From Tetramitus jugosus (taxonomy: Eukaryota > Heterolobosea > Eutetramitea > Acrasida > Vahlkampfiidae), in the NCBI GenBank assembly GCA_937625935.1, contig OW569351.1, forward strand, positions 1-64,000: a stretch of 64,000 bases of DNA. Reading direction: 5' to 3'. Positions 31,174 through 43,437 of this stretch are shown piece after piece. How positions within the stretch are numbered: the first letter of the stretch is position 1; every line of letters begins with the position of its first letter. The notes beneath the pieces are model-generated. The model was given only the letters and a program-made list of their open reading frames with translations. It made no database searches and had not been told where the DNA came from. Both the position numbers and the translations under genes were made by a program.

Positions 31174-34100
31174 TTATTGCTGTTGTTGTTGTTGTTGTTG
31201 ATTAAAGTGGAGATAGTTCATTCCTTTTGCTCCACCGCCATTCATGAGAATATTCGTTGGCACGTTCATTGGAACCTTGTTCCATCCATCAGACACATTC
31301 TGCTTTTGTAGTTGATGATGTTGTTGCGGCATCAGATTTGACTCAAACATATTTGCTTGGTGCATGTGAGGCGAAACAGATGTTCTTCCTCCATACTGTT
31401 GCTGCTGCTGTTGTTGCTGTTGCTGTTGTAGTTGTTGCATTTCTTGTTGATATGAGAAATTGATATTGACATTCGGCAACAGAGCTCTAAACGATTGCTG
31501 CAAATCAGAACTTGTAAAAGGCATTTGTGATCCATATGAAGGATGCATTCCCCAACCATTCTGTTGTTGTTGCTGCATGTTGGAGAAGGAATTAAACATG
31601 GAATGATGAGGATGACCACCAAATCCACCAGAGTTGCTAGCGGGACCTGACTCGAACCAACCATTACCTTGATTATTATTGTTGTTGTTGTTATTCATAC
31701 CAGCGTTGCCGCCATGATGGTGATGATGATCGTTTGGTTGCTCTCCGTACTGTGCAAATTGGAATCGAGAGGTCTTCCTGTTGGATGCTGCTACTGAAGC
31801 AGCTTGTTGTTGTTGTTGTTGCTGCTGCTGCTGTTGTTGTTGCATTCCTTGTTGTGCTGACCACGAGTCATTGGATGGAAGTCCATAGCCGTTGTTGTTG
31901 TTGTTGCCCATGTATGGATAATCTCCTGTAGCAGCAGCACCTTGGAAGAACATGTTTGGTTGGAATGGTTGCATGTGAGCACCACCAAACATTGGTTGAT
32001 GGAAAAAGTTGTTCATGCCATGTTGATGCTGAGGCATTTGTTGAGGGTATTGTTGATGCCAAGAGTTCATACCACCGTTGTGCATACCACCAAATGGTCC
32101 ATTCATTGTATTACCGTTATGGTTCATGTTACCCATGTTATTCATGCCGCTATTGTTATTATTGTTGTTGTTGTTGTTGCTCATATTGGCAGGCATGTTT
32201 GCATGTTGTGATGGTGGTTGTTGAAGAGTGTTTTGTGGTTGTGTGCCACCTGTTGGTTGCTTGGAGTGCACCATGGAAGGAATCTCGTTGCCGCTAACAC
32301 TGAGATTGATGAGTGAATTGAGCTCGACTGAATCAGCGTTCGATTGTGGATTGTTCCAAGCATGCGCATCTGTGGCGTTCGTAGCATCAACAGTCGTAGC
32401 AGCAGCAGCAACAGTTGCTGCAAATGATGGCACAACTTCTTCAATAATACCCTTTGCGATATCTTCAGCATCAATTGATTGAGGAATGTCGGTCGTAGAG
32501 AGTGCGATGGAAGTAGCGGTTGATTTCGTATTGGACAAGACTAAGAAAGTTTCATCCGTCTCCAAGCCCTCGTGATCATCGTCATCATCGAGACCAGGCA
32601 GATAAGACTGTTCTGAAAAATCGAGTGATGATAGATCGACAGTCATGTCCGCAGAGCTAGATGGTGGTAGATCATCATATGTGAGCGTGTCGGACTCGAT
32701 GCTTGTTCTATTTGAGGAGACAGTATTCGAGGTACCAGTGGAAGAAGAGGCGGTAGTTGTAGTGGAGACAGAGAGTGAAACAGGAGTAGAAGGAGATGGA
32801 GTGGAGGATAAAGTGGTGGTAGTGGAAGAGGCAGCTGTTACAGTCTTTGGTTGTGCAACAACAGTTTCCTTCTTTAGAGGTGGAGTCTTAGTTTGTACCC
32901 GGTCAACAGTTGGTGTTGTTGTTGCCTGAACAGTTACAGGTGTCTCACCGACAGTGTTGAGCTTGGAGGATGAGCTGGCAGTTGACGACTTTTGTGGCTT
33001 GATCACCTCGGACAGAATAGAAACTTTGCTCCAAGCATTGTTTGCTTCGACAGGCTCTGGTGCAACAATTGCCGGTTGTGTCGCTATCCGAGGTGTTGTA
33101 GACACGTTTGTCGTCTTCTTTTGTGCCTTCTTCTGTTGTTGTTGCTTCTTCTTCTTTTTGGCTGTGTTGCTAGAGTTGGAGGATATGGTTGGCACGGGTT
33201 GAACAATTGGAACGGGATCCGATTGTTTGGCCCATTGAGCAGTCGCAGGCAAAATGGACGCATTCTTGTTGAGATTTGTGTTGGGCAGCACATTGGTAAC
33301 AACTGTGACTTCTTCTTCCTCCTGAGGCTCTTCCTCTTCCTCAATGTCCTCATCGCCATAATCCTCATCAAATTCACCTGCTGGTGCATGATTTGAATTC
33401 CTCCAGTTCCAATAATGTTTCTTGGCAGGTCTATCTGATTCTTCATAGATAGGCTTGTGCAATGGAACAGGCAAACCGTTTCTCAACACAATTTCCTCCT
33501 TATTGAACGTATCTTCCTCGTTTCCATAGTCATGCAGGTACATGCATTCTGGATTGGTGCACGGTATGCCCCTAAGGAAATAGGCACAGTATTTTGTTGT
33601 GCCAAACGATGCACGCAACTGTTTTCCATCGAGCCACGTGTCATCAACGGCCTGTATTGCCCGATACGCATCCTCCTTTTTCAAAAATGTAATGTAGGCA
33701 CTGACTGTTGTGATACCACTGCCACTGGCATGAATCGCAGCCAATACTCCAGTACTACTACTGCTGCTGCTGTTGCCACTCATACTACTGTTCATTGCAT
33801 TCAAGTCGTTAAGGTTGTTGAGATTAGTGCTGCCTCCTGTGCTGCCACTACTACCATTCATGTGAATCGAACATGAATCCAATGATAGTCCGGAACCACT
33901 TGGTGGATATCCTTGGTGATGTAAATTGTTCTTGTTGATGACAATTTTCATAATTTTACCATATTGTCCAAAATTCTCATGTCGTTTCAACCATTGAACA
34001 AGCTATTATTCATCATCATTTGAAATATTATTAAATTTATGATTATTATGATGATTATTATGATTCGCATTTCATTCGTCGATCATCATTCATTCGATTA

Positions 34101-34656
34101 TTCAACCAAAGTTAGTCTTCCATTTTTGAATCACAAGTGTGTGCACACTTAAAAAAAGAATACATACGGATGCATCATCGGGTGCAATGTCTAATGATAG
34201 TCCAACCACATAGACCAAATTTCTCTGAATGACTCTCACATTTGATAATTGTTTTCGTGAATATGGTTTTCGCTTCTTAATCTTCTTGTTCTTCTCTGTT
34301 TCAATTCTATAGAATGACCAAAAAAAATCGTGAACAGTGTCAGAATCATCATAAAAAAGTTTGTTGAAACACAAAATGATCATCAAAAAAAAACATCAAA
34401 AAACAACATACAGTTCTGGATCAGGTGGTGTAAAGTCCAAATTGTCACTGTCATAGTTTCTTCTGCAATTTGGGCAACGTTTACTATCTTCCATAATTTT
34501 ATGCCAACACCAAACACAGATTTGATATCCACATTTGCATGGTCTAAAGCTCTTGTCTGTTACGTCAAACTCTTCGGTACAGAGGGGGCATTCGTTGCTG
34601 TCGTCATCCTCAGAGTCATAAAAATGATGATTTTGAATATATTGATTATTATTCAT
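31174..34656 (-). CDS. CNOT4: CCR4-NOT subunit 4 (NOT4/CNOT4) E3 ubiquitin ligase
   Basis: Three exons: 34656-34412, 34306-34168 and 34002-31174 (introns GTATGT...TATAG and GTATGT...AATAG), giving 1070 residues. Exon 1 encodes the C4C4 RING: ECPLCTEEFDVTDKSFRPC, CGYQICVWCW and CPNCRRNY. Exons 2-3 encode the linker and RRM (NLVYVVGL, then LKRHENFGQYGKIMKIVINK), with an Asn/Gly/Ser-rich loop between the RRM halves, and a CCCH finger (CAYFLRGIPCTNPECMYLH). NOT4 ubiquitinates stalled ribosomes and other targets within CCR4-NOT. About 750 residues of Gln/Asn/Ser-rich sequence follow, roughly doubling the usual length and ending in poly-Gln. It lies between SEM1 and PSMA1. Confidence 0.93.
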
Positions 34657-35188
34657 GTTGATGTTGTTGTTGTTGTTGATGTGCGTGAGTGGTGGTCCAA
34701 GTGGTGTTTGGTTGTGAGATGAAAAAAATAAGGTTGTTGTTGTTGTTGTGGTGATTGTTGGTGATTGAGTGTGCGCGTTCGCTATTGAGCGTTCGAATGC
34801 TTGTTTTTTTGATTGCGTGCTTCTTCTGTGAGTCTTTTTTTTTGAATTGACGACTTTCTCACACTCAACGCGTTTTTTTTCGTGCTATTCGGACTTTTTA
34901 TCACCGACGTTTACAATAGAAATCAACTTGGAACATTCATTCGAAAAAAATTCTCAAGCCAAATATAAAGATACAATTTGAAGGAATCTTTGGTTGTATT
35001 TCATTTTGGTATTTGAGTTACAAATTTATTTGTTGTGGGGTATGTTGAAAATTGTACAAGACACAGCTGAAACTGATGAATGTTGTGTGATGATGGAACA
35101 CTCGACAATTGAGATCGCTTCCTTTGAATTGTTGTTGTGTCATCACCACAACCACCCTGAGGCAGTGGAAAATAGATTGATCAAGTTC
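34657..35188. other. NOT4 upstream region and PSMA1 3' flank
   Basis: 532 bases with GTT/TTG repeats near 34660-34750 and T runs. The plus-strand frame starting near 34994 only mirrors the PSMA1 3' end. I see no independent gene. Confidence 0.5.
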
Positions 35189-36127
35189 TTATTGATTGCC
35201 ACCCATTTCCTCATCGACATCATCTCCTCCCTGTTCTTCTTCATCGGCAGTCTGTTGGTCCAACAAGCTCAAATACTGTTCAATGTCCTCACCGTCATAT
35301 TGCTTGTATGGATAGTTTCTTCCGACAACACTCAATGAGCAATTCTTGGTGTTCAATTCGACATTGTCACCAGTAGTGCCTTGCAATGCCTTCAATGCAT
35401 GAACAATCAAAGCTTGCAAATCAGTAGTGTTCTCAAAAGTCTCATAGTTCTTCTCGAGATAGGTCTTTGCGGATTGAGACCTTGCTCCAATAGCAATCGC
35501 CTTGTACTCGTAATAGTTTCCACTTGGGCATGTCTGATAGAGGTGAGTGCCCGTCTTCTCATCGAATCCACTGACCAACAATCCGACACCGAATGGTCTC
35601 TTGCTCGATTTTTGAGTCGCAACTTGAGACTTGTCAGAAATTTTGAGAACCAATCGAGCGGTCGGCATTGGTGCATCATATACGAATCGGTGATTCATGC
35701 ACTCGTTTCTCATGTATCTGCTCAATACACGCGCATCGGCTGCCAATCCAGCAATTGCAATTCCCATGTGATCGTCAATCTTGAACAATTTTTTCTGATA
35801 GGAGGAAAGTTCGGCATGAGGTGCACGCTTCAATGAAGCCAACACGACATAGTCTTTCGATTTGAGACCGACAGCTGCACTTCCTTGTTTCACTGCTTCC
35901 ATGGCGTACTCAACTTGATGAAGTCTTCCAGCTGTCAATATGTTGCATTCATATTAAAATCATTCACATTAAAAAGAGAGAAATAGACAATCGTCAAAAA
36001 AATGAAAGAAATGGTGTGAGTATGGAATGCGTAAAACATCACCGAAAGATATCAGTGTCGTCGTTATAATGATGATTCGTACCTGGACTCCATGTTGTAA
36101 TATCGGTATCGTATTGATTTCTGAACA
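35189..36127 (-). CDS. PSMA1: 20S proteasome subunit alpha type-1 (alpha6)
   Basis: Two exons, 36127-36082 and 35931-35189 (intron GTACGA...TGACAG), encode 262 residues, one short of human PSMA1. Exon 1 encodes the alpha-subunit N-terminus MFRNQYDTDITTWSP. Exon 2 resumes with GRLHQVEYAMEAVKQGS, the signature segment of alpha subunits that gates the core particle. Other hallmarks are GIAIAGLAADARVLSRYM, RPFGVGLLVSGFDEKTG and AIGARSQSAKTYLE. The acidic C-terminal tail (EEEQGGDDVDEEMGG) is typical. It is a structural subunit of the outer heptameric ring. Upstream in the same orientation is the Rab21-like gene. Confidence 0.97.
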
Positions 36128-36856
36128 TGATAACGTTGTGGTTTCGTTTTATAGATTAAGTTTGTTTTACAATATGTTGCACTCACACAAGGATCTCTTG
36201 ACAGAATAGAACAAGACAAATGCACGCGATGAAAGTGTTGTGATGTTTGTTTGGGTTTCTTGTGGTGGGCGAGATCAGAAAAATGTCCTCTTTGTTTTTT
36301 GAGCAAACCAAGAATAGAACACACAGCCGGAGTGGGTTACAATTGTTGTAAGAAAAAACACCGATTGAACAATACAGAAAATAGGCGGAGAAATACAAGT
36401 GTATGCAAAATTAGGAATACAATTCATTTGACAGCGACGATGTGTTGTTAATGTTTCGTGCCTGTGGGAATGGAGGTAATGATATGTGCTCAGATATCAC
36501 TTCCACAAGTTTTCATCGGCAAATGGAACCACCACAAGTAATGCACACCAGCAGCACAATCATATTTACAATGGAAGGAATAAAGATGGACAAGTTGCAA
36601 ACTCATCAGGTCACACAAGTTAGTCAATAACTCAATATTGACCATTAATGATTCATCCGACGAGTTTCAGGCAGTAGCAGATTAAAATATAGAACGAAAT
36701 AAAAGAAAAAAACAGGGAGGCAACAATCCATTCTAGAGCTGCATCGAGCAGACTCCTGGTGATTGTGAATTGACTGTACGCACAATCCTGTCTTTCTCGT
36801 CTCTCGTCTCTCTTCTTCAATCAAATCAAAAATGAATTTTGATTCTTGTTGTTGAT
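36128..36856. other. Intergenic region PSMA1 - Rab21
   Basis: 729 bases holding the PSMA1 promoter and the Rab21 3' flank. Only short overlapping frames without recognisable domains occur on both strands. I see no RNA gene. Confidence 0.5.
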
Positions 36857-37736
36857 TTAACAGCATGGCCCCTTTGCGTTACTGTTTGCATTCTTTCCAC
36901 TGTCATCCACAATTTGCAATCCCTGTTGACCGTACATTCTAGATTCAGATCGAGTGGATTGTCTTCTATTGTCTGCTACGGCAACACCTGAATTTTGTCT
37001 TCCCAATCGTGGTGAATCCATTGTTCCACTATTGTTGTTGCTATTCGAAGTATTAGAAGTGGATGATGAACCACCGATTCCACCTTGTTTCTGTTGAAGA
37101 ATGCGCCTTGTTATATCCATGAATGCTTCATCAACATTCTTATTCGCCTTTGCACTCGTCAACATGTGAGTTGCACCCACACTCTTTGCAAACTCCTCTG
37201 CTTCCTTCTCGTCCACTTGACGAGATTTTGCCATGTCACACTTGTTTCCGGCAATTGTAATTTTAATGTCTGTTCCAACGACTTTGCGCAATTCTTTGAC
37301 CCATCCTTTGGCCCTCGCAAATGTATCAGCATCCGTAATGTCATAAACGAGGAGAGCTCCATCGGCGTTTCTATAGTAAATGGGACCTAGTGCATGAAAT
37401 CCTGTATAGTGATGATGACGATGATGATGACATGTGTTAGCTTTTGTCTTGTTGTATATACCTCAAAAAAATTTCAGCAATAAAAAAAAATCACAACAAC
37501 AACAAAAAAAAAAGCAATCACACAATGCGTGGTAGATACTAACTCTCTTGACCTGCTGTATCCCATACGTTCAATGTAACCTTCTTGTCTCCCACTTTAA
37601 TATCTTTTTGTAAATAGGTGGCTTGTATGGTGGACACCTGTTGGTCATCAAACGTGTTTTTAATGAAACGGAGAGTGAGTGAAGTTTTTCCGACTCTTCC
37701 CTCACCTAATAACACAATCTTAAAGTTGTTGCTCAT
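36857..37736 (-). CDS. RAB21: Rab21-like small GTPase
   Basis: Two exons, 37736-37544 and 37401-36857 (intron GTTAGT...TACAG), encode 245 residues. The G domain shows P-loop GEGRVGKTSL, switch I region STIQATYLQKD, WDTAGQER across the splice junction, FHALGPIYYRNADGALLVYD, GNKCDM and TSAK. FHALGPIYYR and the ATYL switch are close to human Rab21, which regulates integrin traffic, early endosomes and phagocytosis. The C-terminal 65 residues are Ser/Asn-rich and end in GPCC, a double-cysteine geranylgeranylation site. Catalytic Gln is present. Confidence 0.93.
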
Positions 37737-38018
37737 GTTGGTAATAATTAATTTGGTGTTGGTTTTGTTCGTGTGTTTTTATTGCTGTTGTCGTTATTGT
37801 TCTTTCAAATATTTTCTGTTTGTTTGATGTGAGAGTTTGTGGTTTGCGATGTTGGAAGAGCGGGTTTCAAAATGGAGAGTTATTTTGTCCGACCGTTCTG
37901 GGACAAAAAAAGGTTTACAAAGCGAAACAGTCAATTGAGATCAACAACAATAATAAGTAAGGAGAAGTGTGATGTATTGGAGTGAGAATCTAAAAAATTA
38001 TCGAAGAAGTTAGACAAT

Positions 38019-39587
38019 TTAATGGAACAAGAGGGCCAAGAGAGCCAAGGTCAACGCAAGGACAAATATCAAGTCTCCGTTGTTGTTACTTGAGGAGCTG
38101 GGGGAGTCACTGCTTGAGGAGCTATGGGTGTGGCTGCTTGAGTAAGCAGGAGAGTCACTGGTTGAGACATCGGAATTTGGGTAGTAGTTGCAAGGAGTTG
38201 TCTCTGGGATAATATATGCAGAACTTGTGAACTTCAATGCAGGTGATGAGATTGGAGCGACATAGTCTTCAAAGGTCATCTCAATGAAGAATGAAGTATA
38301 GCCTGACTGCGGTGTGGCAACAATTGCACTCCACTGAGAAGTACTCTGACTGGTCAAGTCTTGTGATTGATAACATGCTCCAGTGATTCCAATTCTGAAG
38401 TCCCTCGCATTCGAATTGGTGCATGACCACAGAAGAACTTTTGTTGGTCTTTTACCCTTGGTGAGTGTCACAGTCAAGTTAGCACCTGATGCAGTATCTA
38501 TCTTTTCAAATGTGTAATCAGGAAGTTCAATATTGTTCAACAAGGCATAGTAAACAGACATAACTGTCAATTGGGCATCTGTTCCACTCATCGAATGTCC
38601 GGTGTTTGGTACATAACGAATCTTCTTTGCTGTTCCAGGGAGCTGCAAATAAGAAAAAGAGGAACCATCTGGCCAGAAGAAATCATCATTGCCACCATTG
38701 ATGATAATCTTGTTTGTGTTTCTCAATCTTTCAGCAAACACAAATGGATCGATATGGTTGACCAAATCCTTGAAAGAATCGGATCCAACATAATCAGTGA
38801 CATTCATGTCAACATAATCATTCATCGCCTCAGGCCATCCACACTTGGAGTTGTGAATGTTCTTGAAAACCTTGTCCATGTTCAGAACATCGATCACGAC
38901 AGGGATGACAGTTTTAACACGTTGTGTATCCACAGCAGCTGTCAACCAAGCATCCCAACCTCTCTTTGATGCACCGTAAACAGTAAACTTCTCGACAGTG
39001 ACATTGAATTCGCTCTTGGTGACAGCTTGAACAACATCCATGGCTCTCACAGATGCCTTGACCATAGGGAATAACAATGGCCACTTTGAATCTCGAGTGT
39101 CAACAAATTGTCTCCAACTGTATGCCATCAAAGCATCTTCCTGTCTGTTCTTCTGCAAAGGGTCGTCACGGAAGAGCAATCGTTGCGTAGGAATGTTGAA
39201 CAATCCAGCCACAATCGATCCAGTATTAGTCGATGTCTGTGTGACCAATGAATCCGACATGCTGGGAATTTCGTCCATTAAACCTCCCTGGATCACCAAC
39301 AGGGCTTGATCTGGCACTTTCAGATCGTCTGGAACACTGATCAGCAAGTAGTGGCTCCATTTGGGGTGATCCACAATTGTTTCATTGAGCCATGTCTGAG
39401 AAGTCACATTGACCAACATAACAGTCAAACCAGAAGCCTTTACAGTCTTCCAGATGGAGTACTCGAATGAATTGTCAGCGGCTGCAACAAAAGTATCGAG
39501 TGGAGTGGTAGCTGCTTGAAGAGTTTGGATCAAGAAAGCCAATGCGACAGTAGTTACGATGAGAATCGCGAGTCTGGATATCTTCAT
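38019..39587 (-). CDS. PhoPQ-activated/AprA-like secreted protein with predicted GPI anchor
   Basis: 522 residues from ATG 39587. Residues 1-25 are a signal peptide (KISRLAILIVTTVALAFLI, cleavage near LQAATT). The body matches the PhoPQ-activated pathogenicity-related family (PF10142, alpha/beta-hydrolase-like), which includes bacterial PqaA and Dictyostelium AprA, a secreted proliferation repressor. Visible landmarks are YGASKRGWDAWLTA with a GxSxxG-type nucleophile elbow, GGNDDFFWPD, and YVPNTGHSMSGTD with a candidate catalytic His. A Ser-rich stretch then precedes a C-terminal hydrophobic tail (DLIFVLALTLALLALLFH), the pattern of a GPI-anchor signal. Surface location is therefore likely. 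The substrate and any link to proliferation control are unknown. Confidence 0.85.
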   Translation of the reverse strand: MKISRLAILIVTTVALAFLIQTLQAATTPLDTFVAAADNSFEYSIWKTVKASGLTVMLVNVTSQTWLNETIVDHPKWSHYLLISVPDDLKVPDQALLVIQGGLMDEIPSMSDSLVTQTSTNTGSIVAGLFNIPTQRLLFRDDPLQKNRQEDALMAYSWRQFVDTRDSKWPLLFPMVKASVRAMDVVQAVTKSEFNVTVEKFTVYGASKRGWDAWLTAAVDTQRVKTVIPVVIDVLNMDKVFKNIHNSKCGWPEAMNDYVDMNVTDYVGSDSFKDLVNHIDPFVFAERLRNTNKIIINGGNDDFFWPDGSSFSYLQLPGTAKKIRYVPNTGHSMSGTDAQLTVMSVYYALLNNIELPDYTFEKIDTASGANLTVTLTKGKRPTKVLLWSCTNSNARDFRIGITGACYQSQDLTSQSTSQWSAIVATPQSGYTSFFIEMTFEDYVAPISSPALKFTSSAYIIPETTPCNYYPNSDVSTSDSPAYSSSHTHSSSSSDSPSSSSNNNGDLIFVLALTLALLALLFH

Positions 39588-39846
39588 AGTTTGCAGTGGG
39601 TTGTCAAGATGTTTTTGAGTTGTTTGGTGATGGTGGTCACGAGTTTCTAATTGAATTCTGCTCAGTTGCGAATCGTAAGCAACGCGAATCGCAAGTCGGT
39701 AAAAAAGTTGCTGCGAAGCCTGTCATCTGTCGTCGTTTCCGAATATCATATTTAACTTTAGTAGGAAGTCGGGGACGTTTCAGTTTTGATAAAAAATGAT
39801 CATCGTTTTGCTTGCAACAATCAGCACCGATACACTAATCTCCCTT

Positions 39847-40755
39847 TCACACAAGAGAACACTGGGAACTGGTATTCACTTTCTCCAGAATTTGCTGATT
39901 TTCAGCACTGAGCTGTACATCAGGCACTGTTGGCAGTGGTATTACACTCCTTTTTTCTTCTGCCTCCATCAGATCAGGAGCAACAAACTGGTTCCGATAC
40001 CGGAACTGGAAGTTGCACAAAGAACAGTTTGTTGCTCAATTGACCCTTTGTCTTTGCCAAATCCTTGGTGAGTTCTGTGACCTGTGCGTCGACCACCGTC
40101 AGCAGCTCCTCGTACATCTTTGTCAACCTCTTGTTGACAGCCTTGAGAGGATCATATAGTCTCTCGACGTACCGAGTGACCGTGGCCTTTACCTTGTTCT
40201 CTCCGTTGAGCACTGCTCGTGCATAGGTTTCATCACACATGACCAAGAAAGCAGTGCCACGCTTCTTGAGCACACTGACAACCTTCTCAGGTCCCAGTAG
40301 CTTCTTGATGTCGTCCACTGACATGTTCTTCATGCCATGGACGACCACCTTTCTTGTGCAATCAACACTGCGCTTGGGTACAACAGTGCTGTTACCAATC
40401 CTCATCTCTTTGTTGAACAACTCAACAAAGTCATAGATGCGGTCACCTTTGACCGTCACCCACGCAACAAAGCGCTGCTGGCCTTTCCTCTTGATTACTT
40501 GGACTCGGTTGAACCAGTCACCAAACTCCTCTCCAATCTTTCTTGCCAAAGATGACTGAGAGACACCATTACCGTTGCCAGTAATGACGACCTCTCTGTC
40601 ACTTGGCCTCGTGCCTTTCCGTGCAGTGGTCCACACTGCATAACGGCTGTTGCCATATTCACCAAATTTGTTGAATCACCAGACATATGATTCCGTTTTT
40701 TTCTGCGTTTTTTTCGTTTTTTGATGATTTTTTTCCATACAACAGTTGTTGCCAC
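39847..40755 (-). mobile_element. LINE-like element copy B: ORF1-only remnant
   Basis: Starting with an A-rich leader (on the minus strand) at about 40750-40690, the sequence encodes an ORF1 protein homologous to copies A, C and D. Shared blocks are RYAVWTTARKGT, EVVITGNGNG, FGDWFNRVQVIKRKG, RFVAWVTVKGD and AVNKRLTKMYEELL. The long intact frame is 40636-39974. A frame change upstream separates it from its putative ATG at 40684, and another near 39980 is followed by about 40 further plausible codons to a stop at 39847. No endonuclease or reverse transcriptase follows. The piece therefore has its 5' end but lacks the 3' part, the reverse of usual LINE truncation. Confidence 0.75.
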
Positions 40756-40789
40756 TTTATTCTATACCCTACAATGAGACATGATTCCC

Positions 40790-43430
40790 CTCAGCACCGT
40801 TAGGTGATGAGCAGTGTTTCATCTCTCTTCACAACAGAGTTGATATACACCTTGTGTAGTGCCTTGACACAGGCACGTTTGGTTGATGTGTTCAGGGTAG
40901 TTGAAGAACCGATAGGCAGCTGTGATAGCATTGTGAGGGACGCTATCAAATGCTTTGGAAATATAGTTAACAGCACATACAACTGTCCATCCTTCCTATT
41001 GGCATGATCAATTACGCCACGAATGATAGAGAGTTTTTCTCTAATATCTCTCATCTTTCTTCCCCTCCCTGAGTGTTGGTGAAGACTCCTGCCTTCTCAG
41101 CCGCATCAGACACTCTCTTGTTAAGCAATCTGGTGAAGACCTTTGACAGTCCACTGAGTAGACAGATAGGACGGAAATTGGATACCTCTTTCCCGTTGCT
41201 GCATTGTAGAAGAATCTGGGGTCGATGAACTCCGCTGTTCTAGCTTTGTAAAGCCATTTGGCAAACCTTTTGTTCGCTCTGCGAGTTCTTTCCTCTTGTA
41301 TTAACAACTCTATCTTCGCTAGGGTTAGCAATACTCCCTCCTGAGAGTGAACCATACCATAAGCAGCACATACTCGCTCCGCACCTGCTGAGCCTACCCA
41401 TTCAGAGGACATACGCTCTACAAGAATCTTCCTATCCATCAGCCAACGTCTGACTCTTCTGTTGTCTACTCCCTCAGACCGAGCCTTACAGGTAGGGAAG
41501 ACTCGCGCGCACTTTGTTAGCGTATGTGTTACAAACTCACACTGTTCCTCTACTCCCAACTCCTCAAGCTTCCCACTATCCAACCTATTGACGATTGACT
41601 CAGAGTATGTTAGCCACAATTGGCTGTCCTTTTTGGGGAATTTCAATGTAGGTGCTTTAGACACTAACAACTCCACCCTCTTCCACGCCAGTTTCACCAT
41701 GGTAGGGATGTAATCAGTGTACACTCCATTCGAAGTGTACTTACAGATGTTCTCAACAACCTCTACCGCTGCCGAGTTGCACCAGACAGAGTCTATTCTT
41801 GATGAATAACTTCTTCTAAAAAAGGTGTGGAAGTGGGGTCTATCAACCACCGTGTTCACACTGTGAAGGTGACGCCCTTGGACGAGTGCCTTAAAGTGAG
41901 AACTGTTCTCATCCAACCTATTAGACCTTCTGTCATCCAACGCGATGACAGTATTGTGATCTCCACCAAAGAATAATTTACCTACTTTCCAACTCCCGTA
42001 TCATGTCATTCACATCCACGTAATGCTCCTTCTTTCACCCTATGGGGACCATAATGATTCACTAATGTCATTTTGAGATCCCCACAAGCAACTTCCACAG
42101 CATGGACTCTTTCATTACCGGTGATCATTCTACATTCTTGGACGCTTTCACGCCTGACAATGGTCATAATCCTGTCATTTACCTTGTTGCATACCAAGAT
42201 GCACCCGATCATCTCGAGCTGTCGTGCTTCCCACAACTTGCTTCTTGAAGCATCAACACATCTATATCTGGGCTTGATTCCATCATTGATACAACACCAC
42301 TCCGTTTTCTTTTAATCCCACGGATATTGTACCAGACCACATTTAAGGTCTTGCTCATTGATTCTGTGGCATTTCCTCGCTGTCCACAGAAATTTGTTGT
42401 GATTTGCTTTTATGGACAGTACCTCCTGGGGAATTTGTTAGTATAACCTTCCTCTGTGGTGCTTCTTCTTCAATTGTACTGGCTTCTCTCTTCTTCCCTC
42501 TTCGTTTCTCATCTCTGGGTACTGCGTAATCTGTCAATTTGGTTTGTCCTTTGTCAACCACAGATTCACTCGTAGATCTTCCTCTGCCCTTGATTTGTGC
42601 TACCGGAGTGCTCATTGGAATTTCATCTTGCATATCGTTCTGTCTTTCACCCTGTACTGTGTAATCAACGCTTTCTTGGCTATTAGTCTTCATGATGCCT
42701 GTGTTCTCTCGAATGACTTTGCTCACTCTGATCCTCATTCTCATCATCTCACTCTTCAGTCCTCTTATTTCCTCCACGCTCCTCTTGATGTGATCTGTCA
42801 TTTTGTTCAGCTCCTCCTGTAGTTGACCGACCGTTTTCTTGAGTTGTTCAACTGGATTCAGTGTTCTATGAACATATCGCCTTGCCTTTGTGTTGGCCAC
42901 CGGAGCCTTTCCCAGCAGAGCCTCTATGTATGATGAGTCCATCGTAGATTCAATGGCTGAATTCCCCTTCATCTCCACATTGCATACTTTATCTTTGCCC
43001 AGTTTACAATTTCTTCCATACTCACCTTCCCAGCACCTGTTAGTACAATTTCATGTTTGGCCCTCATGCTGCCATTTGGCGCAGCCACCGAATCCTTCAA
43101 CACTTTTGTACAATTAAACCACTGGATGAAATCCCACACTTTGTCACCTTTGACAATAATCCATGCTTTGAAACTCTCCCCTCTCCTCATCACTTGAACT
43201 CTATCTACCCATTCTGAGCAACTCGCCACAATCTTATTGACTATTGCTTCGTGCGTTACGTTGTTGCACTTTCCAGTGACCACTGCCTCGTTTCTCTTCA
43301 TTGCCGCTTCCTTATTTACCATAGTCCATACTACATACTGACTTCTACGGACCACTACCGCCTGTACTGACGGTCCTTGTGTTGACATGTTCGCGTTTTT
43401 TTTTACCTGATTTTTTCGTTTTTTTGATGA
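40790..43430 (-). mobile_element. Non-LTR retrotransposon copy C: ORF1, endonuclease and partial reverse transcriptase, decayed
   Basis: Reading leftward on the minus strand: an A-rich leader; ORF1 (ATG 43388) with SQYVVWTMVNKE, VVTGKCNNV and WVDRVQVMRRG; a frame break near 42975; and the ORF1 C-half to the TGA at 42357-42355 with a coiled-coil segment (PVEQLKKTVGQLQEELNKM). ORF2 starts at ATG 42358 with an AP-endonuclease opening (NVVWYNIRGI, then DIDVLMLQEA) and continues after frameshifts with FFGGDHNT and SSRIDSVWCNSA. The reverse transcriptase start follows, with a readable AVNYISKAFDSVPHNAI motif in a shifted frame near 40960. The catalytic YxDD region is missing because the copy stops where copy B begins. 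The 5' end lies about 8 bp from tRNA-Glu. Confidence 0.8.
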
Positions 43431-43437
43431 ATATATA

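Noticed and set aside
31734-33396. Val/Cys-rich plus-strand ORFs opposite NOT4
   Set aside because: Same cause: antisense of Gln/Asn/Ser runs in the NOT4 C-terminal region.
36442-36630. 62-codon plus-strand ORF between PSMA1 and Rab21
   Set aside because: Short, no domain, no leader resembling those of real genes here; treated as chance.
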